Below are positions 17,157 through 25,131 of a DNA stretch of 38,469 bases, one piece after another. Under the pieces are notes generated by a model. The model was not told the origin of the DNA, ran no database searches, and worked only from the letters and a program-made list of their open reading frames with translations. Every line of letters begins with the position of its first letter. Within the stretch, counting starts at the first letter, position 1. A program made the translations under genes and the position numbers. The DNA comes from Stramenopiles sp. TOSAG23-2 (taxonomy: Eukaryota; Sar): positions 1 through 38,469 of the forward strand of contig LT649316.1 of the NCBI GenBank assembly GCA_900128395.1. The letters run 5' to 3'.

Positions 17157-18873
17157 AAAAAAAAACTTTCAATTTTGCAATTTCCTCTGCTTTCAATAAA
17201 TGATCTGTATTAGGACTTAATAATGCATCTAATCCTTTTTCTAATGCACTGGATGGTGATAAATGCTTCAAACGACCTGCTTGAATAGTCTTTACATCTC
17301 GTGCCGAGGAGCTCAAAATACTTTGATAACAAGTTTTATCTATTAAAAATAAAAATAAAGAGCAAACAACAGCAACACCTGAAATGATAGAAAAAACAAT
17401 TTCTAATGTTTTATATTGATCGATCGTCGCTGTTTTCCCAAGGATTGGTGCAATAGATAGCGGTGCTACTGCCAAACCTAAATTTTGTAATGCAGTCATT
17501 AAACCATATGCTGAACCTAAATTGTCTAAAGGTACGATCAAGGCAACCATTGGCCATAATGATGCCGCGCATATAGCATATGTGACGCCCATCCATACCA
17601 TACCATACGTAGGATCTAAATCAGTAAATGCAAAAGATAAATGTATACTACATAATGAAACACATGCAAGAATAACAAAATGAATACTAAATCCTACTTT
17701 GTCGAGTATAAACCCTAAAAATGGAGATGCAATAGCGCTGACACTATATGGAATAGCAACATATAAACTTGCGTCATCTTCCGTTGCATCATATTTTTTC
17801 ATAAAAAATTCTGCCGCAACTTGAATAAATACAAAAACTGGTACGTAAAAGGTAACGCAAATTACATATATAAGGCATTCTCGAAGTTTAAATGCTTGCA
17901 TGACAGAACTGCAATTAATTGATTCACCTTTATTTTCACCATCATCATCATCACTATCGTCATTATTGTTGTCTTCTTTAGAACCATTATTTGTAATCCC
18001 AACAACAACATTAGCTTTTTCACCAAGTCGATCCATGTATGATAATGTGATTGATACACAAAATGAAGCTAAGCACAACAATACGCTGACCCATAAGGCC
18101 CATGTAAAGCCGTACTTTTTTGCAACAGGAGTTTCTACAACAAAATTAGTTGCTGAGCCAATACGACTAAAACTTAAAGTTATCGCAAATGCCGTTGCTA
18201 TCTGCAAAAATCCATCATGCCCACGAAACCATTTACCAGTCATTGTCGACTGAGCAACAGATAACGATTCGCCACCAAGTCCAAATACAAAACGACCAAA
18301 GATTGCAATATAAAAAGGAACATATGAATCAGCAGGGAATATTGAATAAAGACTACCTGCCGTGGCCACTATAGCAGTCCCTAAAAGTACTAATCCAGAA
18401 AATACAACTGCAGCTTTACCTACACCTAAATAACTATCGATGATCCATCCTCCAATAAATGGTTGGATCGTATTTGGCCAGGAATATACGGAATATAACG
18501 CTAAATAATTGAAAGTATCGTTATGGCATAGGTGCTGTTTAAAATATTCTGTCAATGCCGCGGGGTTATCATATGAATAATACGAACCATACGTCAATAA
18601 ACAACTAAATATTAATACAAATATACGAAATGTTTCACTAAATGGTGTACAACAACAAAACGAATATCCACCTTCATCATCAACATCATCCGTTCTACGT
18701 AATAATGGTTTCGAAGGATCATTTTTATTTTCTTTGAAAAAACTTTGTGCACTATTAAATTTCTTATTCAATTCCGGTGATTTAAAATCAGTTGTATCAC
18801 TATCTAATTCAGTAATAGGCCTCATATTATTATTATCACTATTATTGATGGAGTGGTAATTATTATTGTCCAT
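17143..18873 (-). CDS. MFSD1-like major facilitator transporter (576 aa)
   Basis: A 12-TM major facilitator carrier of the MFSD1 type; animal MFSD1 is a lysosomal membrane transporter reported to export dipeptides. Diagnostic segments are FGRFVFGLGGESLSVAQST with the RIGSATNF helix, and SLWPMVALIVPLDNLGSAYG followed by LQNLGLAVAPLS, both close to MFSD1 signatures. The cytosolic N-terminus (about 85 residues) is Asn/Asp/Ser-rich and contains DPSKPLL, a near match to an acidic dileucine lysosomal sorting signal (one residue too many in the spacer), then a CCC cluster. An Asn/Asp-rich loop separates the two six-helix halves. The C-terminus is extended by a Phe-rich read into the neighbour's poly-A tract. 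The 5' 168 bp and upstream region are duplicated at 20954-21339. Confidence 0.9.
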   Translation of the reverse strand: MDNNNYHSINNSDNNNMRPITELDSDTTDFKSPELNKKFNSAQSFFKENKNDPSKPLLRRTDDVDDEGGYSFCCCTPFSETFRIFVLIFSCLLTYGSYYSYDNPAALTEYFKQHLCHNDTFNYLALYSVYSWPNTIQPFIGGWIIDSYLGVGKAAVVFSGLVLLGTAIVATAGSLYSIFPADSYVPFYIAIFGRFVFGLGGESLSVAQSTMTGKWFRGHDGFLQIATAFAITLSFSRIGSATNFVVETPVAKKYGFTWALWVSVLLCLASFCVSITLSYMDRLGEKANVVVGITNNGSKEDNNNDDSDDDDGENKGESINCSSVMQAFKLRECLIYVICVTFYVPVFVFIQVAAEFFMKKYDATEDDASLYVAIPYSVSAIASPFLGFILDKVGFSIHFVILACVSLCSIHLSFAFTDLDPTYGMVWMGVTYAICAASLWPMVALIVPLDNLGSAYGLMTALQNLGLAVAPLSIAPILGKTATIDQYKTLEIVFSIISGVAVVCSLFLFLIDKTCYQSILSSSARDVKTIQAGRLKHLSPSSALEKGLDALLSPNTDHLLKAEEIAKLKVFFFTFF

Positions 18874-19091
18874 ATAATTATTTTAATAACCAAAAACAAA
18901 AAGAATAAATTAGCAAAATTAAATAAATTATTTATATTATAATATTATATACACAGCGCTAACGATTAATGGCAGGAAAATTTATATACAGTAAATACAC
19001 AATGGTTGCAATGTGAGAGAGGAATCGACGATAATGGATGTTGTTGGAATTGTACTATAATATATGTTTTTTTGATAAACCGTTTGTTTTT
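18706..19091. repeat. 386-bp segment duplicated at 20954-21339 (direct)
   Basis: This block contains the first 56 codons and the upstream region of the MFSD1-like gene. Its second copy lies 2248 bp away, in the same orientation, with a single substitution (AATCGACG versus AATTGACG). The two copies bracket the acid phosphatase gene. Confidence 0.93.
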
Positions 19092-19183
19092 GTTCGCAAT
19101 GTGAGAGAGGAATCGACGATAATGGATGTTGTTGGAATTGTACTATAATATATGTTTTTTTGATAAACCGTTTGTTTTTGTTC
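19008..19183. repeat. Exact 88-bp tandem duplication upstream of the MFSD1-like gene
   Basis: Copies 19008-19095 and 19096-19183 are identical. A third copy with one substitution belongs to the dispersed block near 21256. Confidence 0.93.
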
Positions 19184-19243
19184 TATTTGTTGTAGTAAAT
19201 CGATTAGTGCATTGTGCCATTCTGGCATTGCAGGAGTTGCCAC
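19055..19243 (-). other. Possible exon or short coding segment upstream of the transporter
   Basis: A minus-strand frame reads ATPAMPEWHNALIDLLQQIEQ, which looks protein-like, but its only start is GTG. An AG precedes it (poly-A then AAAG|AATGTGG), and upstream lies AAG|GTAAAC, allowing a very short intron. It then runs through the duplicated block. It may be a 5' exon of a minus-strand transcript or a relic. No function can be assigned. Confidence 0.25.
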
Positions 19244-19289
19244 ATTCTTTTTTTATTTTTTTTTTGAGGGAAATGTTTACCTTAAATAG

Positions 19290-19500
19290 AAAATAGAATA
19301 CACACAGCATTACAGGTGATTGACCCTGGAAATAACATAGTATATCAAGACTAAGACATTATATACTATGTTATTTTTATTCAACCCTATGTGACATTTT
19401 TAAATTTTAAGACCTGCTGTATGCTGTATACCTACTATTTTATGTGACATATAACACCTGCTGTGTACCTGGGGCAAAACGGAGAAATATCGTGTATGAA
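19290..19500. repeat. Nested inverted repeats, including a perfect 15-bp pair
   Basis: AATAACATAGTATAT at 19331-19345 and its perfect complement at 19361-19375 flank a 15-base spacer. Around them, variants of ACACAGCA..AGGTG occur in both orientations (near 19303 and 19465), and TATGTGACAT occurs twice. The arrangement looks like a small foldback element or nested MITE remnants. Function is unknown. Confidence 0.55.
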
Positions 19501-19783
19501 AATGAAAATGAATCTTGGATATTTTTGACACAGCATCGGAATACCATATACTAAAGAACAAAAGAGTTTTTTTTTGCGAAAAGACGACTCGTAACTTTAA
19601 AGCAGCAGGTACATACCATTATTATTATTATTATAGCAAAACGTTGTTTCGTAATAAAAAAACAAAAGAAGTTGGTAAAAAAAAATATACATTCTAGATG
19701 AAGCACAGAGTATATATGGAAATTGATAGAGAAAAGATACAAAGAGAAACGAAACAATAGAAGCATATACACAGTGACAAGAT

Positions 19784-20863
19784 ATGAATTTAAATTATAT
19801 TCATGTTGTAAGGCGTGCATTGGTAATATTCCTTTTGGGATTTATGTGCAATGCTGCAGCTACAGGACAACCGGCATCAACAAATCAAATTTCCTTCGTT
19901 TCGCTTGGGGATTGGGGTTGTGCTGGAATTGATTCAGCCCGAAAAAAAAGTGAACAAACTGTTGCAGATGCATTTGCAAACGTATCTGCAAATTTGAGTG
20001 CAACTTTCATTTTAAACACGGGTGATAATTTTTATTACTATGGAGTAAAGTCTATTGACGATCCGCTATGGCAAACTAACTTTGAAAAAGTTTATAACCA
20101 ACCATCTTTAATGAAGAAATGGTATAGTGTGCTAGGGAATCATGATTATGGCTTTAATCCAGAAGCTCAAGTGCAGTATACTAGTCCAAATAACAATCGT
20201 TGGGTACTTCCATCAAGGTATTATTCACAAAGAGTTCAATTAGGAAATACGAAATCTTATGCGACATTGATTATGTTGGATACAAATCCCTGCATTGCAA
20301 ATTACCGCGACGATGATCCAGCAAAATGGGATCCGTGCGGTTCGGATATTAAAGGCCCAACAGATTGCAAATTTCATCAAAATGTCGTCAGAGAAAATTG
20401 TACTGCACAATACGTCTGGTTAAAAAAATTAATTCCACGTATACCCAAAGACGATTGGGTTATTGCAGTAGGTCACCATCCTCTTGATGAGATTGATGTT
20501 CTTGATTTTGTATCATTGCTTCAGGGTGCAAAAATACATCTATATTTGAATGGCCATACACATGCTATGTCAGTATATACAGTTAATGATCTGCCATGTG
20601 TTACATCAGGTGGCGGTTGCATGGTGAACTTGGAAAAAGAAGAAGAACCAACAACAAAAAAGAAATCTACTTTACGAAAATATATAGTAGGAAATCTTGA
20701 AAACTATCATGTAAAACACATCACTCACAATTATACAGAGGTATGGAATAAAAAAAGTGCAGGATTTACAACTCATACATTTTCTATGGATATGAAGGAG
20801 TTAACAACAACCGTGATGGATGGATTTGGTCAGAAAATGTACGAATTCTCTGTGAAAAAATGA
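19784..20863 (+). CDS. Purple (tartrate-resistant) acid phosphatase, secreted (359 aa)
   Basis: A metallophosphoesterase of the ACP5/uteroferrin type, which hydrolyses phosphate monoesters at low pH with a dinuclear metal centre. Residues 1-27 form a signal peptide (ALVIFLLGFMCNAAA), so it should be secreted or lysosomal/vacuolar. All five metal-binding blocks are present: GDWG (D43), GDNFYYYG (D81, Y84), GNHD (N119, H120), GHHP (H231) and NGHTH (H258, H260). Cys170, Cys185 and Cys195 may form disulfides, and there are several N-x-S/T sites. Length fits the small, mammalian-type PAP class rather than the large plant type. It starts at the first ATG after an AT-rich leader and lies between two copies of the transporter 5' block. 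Confidence 0.95.
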   Translation: MNLNYIHVVRRALVIFLLGFMCNAAATGQPASTNQISFVSLGDWGCAGIDSARKKSEQTVADAFANVSANLSATFILNTGDNFYYYGVKSIDDPLWQTNFEKVYNQPSLMKKWYSVLGNHDYGFNPEAQVQYTSPNNNRWVLPSRYYSQRVQLGNTKSYATLIMLDTNPCIANYRDDDPAKWDPCGSDIKGPTDCKFHQNVVRENCTAQYVWLKKLIPRIPKDDWVIAVGHHPLDEIDVLDFVSLLQGAKIHLYLNGHTHAMSVYTVNDLPCVTSGGGCMVNLEKEEEPTTKKKSTLRKYIVGNLENYHVKHITHNYTEVWNKKSAGFTTHTFSMDMKELTTTVMDGFGQKMYEFSVKK

Positions 20864-20935
20864 AAAACAAAAGAGAGTGTTAAAATACATTTTTGTACTC
20901 TCGTACATATTTTTTTATTATATAATATACAAAAG

Positions 20936-21121
20936 TTACGTAAGTTCGCATAGTGGTTTCGAAGGATCATTTTTATTTTCTTTGAAAAAACTTTGTGCAC
21001 TATTAAATTTCTTATTCAATTCCGGTGATTTAAAATCAGTTGTATCACTATCTAATTCAGTAATAGGCCTCATATTATTATTATCACTATTATTGATGGA
21101 GTGGTAATTATTATTGTCCAT
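20936..21121 (-). pseudogene. Truncated copy of the MFSD1-like gene 5' end
   Basis: The dispersed duplication carries the transporter start and its first 56 codons. The frame then enters unrelated sequence and stops after 61 codons, before any transmembrane helix. It cannot make a transporter, but it does bring a duplicated promoter and leader. Confidence 0.85.
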
Positions 21122-21339
21122 ATAATTATTTTAATAACCAAAAACAAAAAGAATAAATTAGCAAAATTAAATAAATTATTTATATTATAATATTATATAC
21201 ACAGCGCTAACGATTAATGGCAGGAAAATTTATATACAGTAAATACACAATGGTTGCAATGTGAGAGAGGAATTGACGATAATGGATGTTGTTGGAATTG
21301 TACTATAATATATGTTTTTTTGATAAACCGTTTGTTTTT
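20954..21339. repeat. Second copy of the 386-bp transporter 5' block
   Basis: Matches 18706-19091 with one substitution. Weaker similarity continues beyond it: GGGAAACGTTTACCTTAAA near 21390 resembles GGGAAATGTTTACCTTAAA near 19268. The original duplicated tract was therefore probably longer and its outer part has diverged. Confidence 0.9.
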
Positions 21340-21402
21340 TTTTTGTGATTTTTATTATTATTTTTTTTTGAAAAAAATTATTTTTGATGGGAAACGTTTA
21401 CC

Positions 21403-21531
21403 TTAAACATCTTGTATTTCAAATAGAATCAGAGCAGAGTTAGAGTTAGAGTAGTGATGGCCACGGACATCTCCGACGGCTACAATCCAAGGATTTTCTG
21501 GATTTTCTGCTTCTTCTCGTAATGTATAAAT
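21403..21531 (-). other. Orphan exon-like segment upstream of stop (about 40 codons)
   Basis: The minus strand contains an open stretch with protein-like composition: REEAENPENPWIVAVGDVRG, then HHYSNSNSALILFEIQDV, then TAA. The core at 21463-21500 is much richer in G+C than its surroundings. An AG lies just upstream in a position suitable for a splice acceptor, but no start or donor exon is evident. Nearby AAG|GTAAAC follows the stop. It may be a terminal exon of a lost gene. I do not recognise the family. Confidence 0.35.
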
Positions 21532-21539
21532 TTAAATTA

Positions 21540-21837
21540 ATATATGAAGAGAGATACACATTATATTTTATATATAATTATTTTACGCATAATTTATTGT
21601 TTTAATTTACTCATGATAATTCTTACTCTTCAAAAGAATACAATAACTGAAATAATCTATCTCACACTAGTGTGTTGATATTCTCATAATCGAGAATACC
21701 AATGAAGGTAAATAGATAGTATCAACTACTCATCATAGCTGATGGAAAACGTACATCATAGGAAGGCGGAGAATAAATTGTACCAATATTTTATATTTAA
21801 TTAAAAATAATTGTATTATAGAATAACTATACCTGGT
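21540..21837. other. Intergenic region with dispersed repeat and palindromes
   Basis: Contains the inverted partner (21601-21658) of the 58-bp repeat at 9372-9429. It is followed by the 12-bp palindrome CACACTAGTGTG (about 21662-21673) and the hairpin ATTCTC-ATAATC-GAGAAT. No gene seen. Confidence 0.55.
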
Positions 21838-22047
21838 ATAGTGCCGTTTTTTTAACTCAACAAACTCTTTAACTCCTCACGCGCAGCAAAATAAATACCA
21901 ACTGTAATGATGGAAGCAAATAAACTAAATCCCTGTTTAACAATAGTGCCGTTTTTTTAACTCAACAAACTCTTTAACTCCTCACGCGCAGCAAAATAAA
22001 TACCAACTGTAATGATGGAAGCAAATAAACTAAATCCCTGTTTAACA
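21838..22047. repeat. Exact 105-bp tandem duplication over the 7-TM gene 3' end
   Basis: Copy 2 (21943-22047) encodes the C-terminus and stop of the minus-strand 7-TM gene. Copy 1 (21838-21942) repeats it immediately 3'. Confidence 0.95.
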
Positions 22048-23269
22048 ATGTGTATAGTAATTTGCTCACCAAAGGCTCGTAAACCTTTGCATTCATGATT
22101 ATTAATCCATGCATTAAATATAGCCTCTGACCAACCCAAACGTACTTTCGCATCTTGTATTTTTGAATCTGATAAATGTAATTTAATAGCATTTTCCCAT
22201 ACATTATTTGCTTTTCCTATACCTCGCAATGTATTATATAACCATCCCAAACACATCATCAAAAGAAAAGTAAATGCTATTAGTACACCTACACGAGAGT
22301 TTCCTCCAATACCAGGAGTAGCAATAAAAAATACGCCTATTGCTATCCAACAAATATTTGCAATTAGTTGATAAGTATAAAAAGAATTTAGCCCTGTCGA
22401 CATTTTTTGTGCAAAAATACTTATACGTTTTTGTTCTTTTGACAATTCATTTATGATTGACTTTGTATCGTTTGAAGTTATCAAAATGTTCCGAACATTT
22501 TTTAAGTATTTGGTTATTTTATCTTCCCAAATTGTAGACATAGAAGGAATCATTACAACTGCACCACCATATAAATTTGAGATAATTGCACTTGGAACTC
22601 CAACAATACATATGATCCAAGTTATATAAAAAGTATTTGGTCCAAGCTTTTCGGTCAAACTAAAGTTGTACGTAAACAAAATAACAAATATTGGCATCAT
22701 GACAGCCCCTATCAATACAACTCCAAAAATAATACCACCTTTGATTTCTGTATTTAATCTTTCTACTAATGCTTTATCTGACAATAAAATATCTAAGAAA
22801 AAGCCTTTTGAAAAATCAGGGAGGGGTAAAAAATCACATAAATGACCAAGTAGAAACAAAAAGCCAACTGAAATCCCAATAACAAGCGATCCAGCCATTT
22901 GTGAAAAAACAATTATGGTATGCAGATGACCACACAAGATTAGTAGCAATAATATACGAAACACTCCCTTGTTTGCTAAAGCTTTAATAGTAAACTTCAT
23001 ATAATATGGCAATTCTTCCAGACTATTTATTTCTCTTCTATTCATTATTGAAGTAATTTCTTCTTCCTCGTCCTGTTTGCTAAAGCTTTAATAGTAAACT
23101 TCATATAATATGGCAATTCTTCCAGACTATTTATTTCTCTTCTATTCATTATTGAAGTAATTTCTTCTTCCTCGTCCTCGTCCTCCCTCATGATTTGTTC
23201 CCGTTCCCGATCTTCATCGTGAACATTATTATTGATGGTAGGCTGGACAGTATATGTTGAATTTTTCAT
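21957..23269 (-). CDS. Predicted seven-transmembrane protein; 5' end disrupted by duplication
   Basis: As sequenced the main frame starts at ATG 23045 (362 aa). A 40-residue acidic N-terminal extension from ATG 23269 is cut off by an extra 104-bp copy, and removing that copy gives one 402-aa frame. In the 362-aa numbering about seven hydrophobic helices are visible: roughly 30-50 (RILLLLILCGHLHTIIVF), 53-70, 104-126, 134-158, 225-243, 251-272 and 333-352. A long hydrophilic loop lies between helices 4 and 5. A cytosolic acidic N-terminus, seven helices and a long loop 4-5 are reminiscent of the insect-type gustatory-receptor-like (GRL/DUF3537) superfamily found in protists and plants. I saw no decisive motif, so this is a hypothesis only. 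Confidence 0.65.
22970..23177. repeat. Exact 104-bp tandem duplication inside the 7-TM gene 5' end
   Basis: Copies 22970-23073 and 23074-23177 are identical and shift the reading frame (104 is not a multiple of three). Confidence 0.95.
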
Positions 23270-23740
23270 TCTTTTCTTCCGTTCTTCTCTTGTTGTTTCA
23301 TGTATTGTTATTATAATATATTACCTTGAACTGATGTGAAACATTATAGTTGGTATATATATGTATTAATTATTAATAGTAGTGCAATAATACAAAAACA
23401 ACTAACCAGCTCTAATAAATCAAATTGGGCACCTTCCATTATGATTAGTGCATTAGTGTTATATTTTTTTCATGAAATAATATATTTCATACATTTTTCG
23501 TATACTACTTAGCATAGCTTCCTAGTTAATTGCTCCTTTTTTGAAAAAAAATTATTTTGCACCTTTTTATGGATATTTTTATGTTGATAAATATGTAAAT
23601 TGATATTTCAGGAATATAGATAAATGATTTCATTAAGAAAAAATGGATAATATTTTCATCCGTGGTGTTGTTTTTTTTTTTTTGAGAATGCCTGGAATGC
23701 GAATATAGTATGGGAATAGCATTGAACACTAATATTATGA
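23270..23740. other. AT-rich intergenic region, no gene seen
   Basis: Upstream flank of the 7-TM gene, with poly-T and poly-A runs. The open frames here lack ATG starts or protein-like composition. Confidence 0.45.
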
Positions 23741-23765
23741 TACTGTAGATGTCGGCTAAAACAGA

Positions 23766-23937
23766 TAGATGTTCCATTATTTTTTTTCTCAGCCAAAACA
23801 AAAATCCATTACTGTAGAAGAAAATGCTTTTTAGCCAAGGGCCATCCGCGGTAGATGTTCCATTATTTTTTTTCTCAGCCAAAACAAAAATCCATTACTG
23901 TAGAAGAAAATGCTTTTTAGCCAAGGGCCATCCGCGG
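23766..23937. repeat. Exact 86-bp tandem duplication
   Basis: Copies 23766-23851 and 23852-23937 are identical. Each ends in the GC-rich string GGGCCATCCGCGG, unusual here. Copy 1 begins at the base following the left inverted end of the putative element. Confidence 0.93.
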
Positions 23938-24334
23938 AGGGTGAAATACTTTTCCGACAAAAAAAATAATTTTTTAGAAAAAAATGAAGCAAATTTATAA
24001 AATGTTTTAAATTACTTTTACTTTTAAACATTTTAGTTTTTAATGAACATGGTCATGGATATCAAAGTATAATTAGCCATAGGCTAAGCAATGATATTCC
24101 CATGCTATCAGACCCTTAAATATTTTTATAAAAGTCTCTTTTAATTCTGGAATTTTATAAATTGCGTATCTTTTATTTACCTGTTATCTCTTTGTAATCC
24201 CAATCTTCCAAAAAGAAAATGAGCATTATTAAGGAAATATGTTGTAAAATTAATAAAATAACATGATTAAAGTTTGATATGTTTGTACTAGATGATCCTG
24301 TCTCCAAATTTATATTTACTGATGAAATAACAAT

Positions 24335-24420
24335 ATTTTTGACATAAAATACTCAAGTACAAAATATACATTGTATTATTTTTGATATAAAATACTCAAG
24401 TACAAAATATACATTGTATT
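24335..24420. repeat. 43-bp tandem repeat, two copies with one difference
   Basis: TTTTTGACATAAAATACTC... is followed 43 bases later by TTTTTGATATAAAATACTC..., otherwise the same. It is noncoding and lies inside the possible inverted-repeat element. Confidence 0.85.
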
Positions 24421-24871
24421 CTTATTTTTATATATTTAAAAAATTAGTATACCAAAAAGCATGCCTAATGAGTTCTGTTTTAAAACTTAGTATACCAAAA
24501 CTCATGACTATTAGTTAAAATACCTTAGTTATATTTTAATTTTTTTTTATTTTTTTAACTGGTAGGCATGTATGTTAGTATACTAATTCATGATGTAAAG
24601 GATAAAGCTAGTATGATGAAATCACTTAAATGTGGAACACTAAAATATATATTTTGGTAAATAATATTATTAAAACGGCACACTATTGGAAAATAATATG
24701 CCATTTCGTTTCTAGTTATATGTACTTTCTGTTTTAGCCGACAAGGACAGTAGAAGAAACTTTTACATATCTATTTTATTGACAAAGGAATGTCAGTATT
24801 TATATAAAAGAAGGTTCAAACAAAGAACAATACAGCATTTTTTATTGATTTTTCATAACACAAGGAACCAT

Positions 24872-25131
24872 ACAGCTACATTCATATATGTCAAGATGGA
24901 GGAAGAAGAACAAAATGATGAAACTAGAAAAAGACGTTCATCCAGATCACGACGTTCGTTGCGTAGAAAATCATTTTCATTACAAACAATAGATCATGAA
25001 AACAGCTACATTCATATATGTCAAGATGGAGGAAGAAGAACAAAATGATGAAACTAGAAAAAGACGTTCATCCAGATCACGACGTTCGTTGCGTAGAAAA
25101 TCATTTTCATTACAAACAATAGATCATGAAA
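24872..25131. repeat. Exact 130-bp tandem duplication at the LCCL gene 5' end
   Basis: Copies 24872-25001 and 25002-25131 each carry the start codon (24896 and 25026) and 35 codons of the LCCL gene. Only the second copy continues into the gene. Confidence 0.95.

Larger units (their letters stand above)
23741..24752. mobile_element. Possible non-autonomous TA-flanked element with 25-bp inverted ends
   Basis: TACTGTAGATGTCGGCTAAAACAGA at 23741-23765 and the complement of 24728-24752 agree at 22 of 25 positions, including the outer TA. The roughly 1-kb interior has no coding capacity. It contains an 86-bp tandem duplication, a 43-bp tandem repeat and a pair of imperfect inverted motifs TTAGTATA..CATGCCT (near 24445 and 24565). 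TA ends with short inverted repeats would fit a Tc1/mariner-like MITE, perhaps with nested fragments, but the long spacing makes this tentative. Confidence 0.4.
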
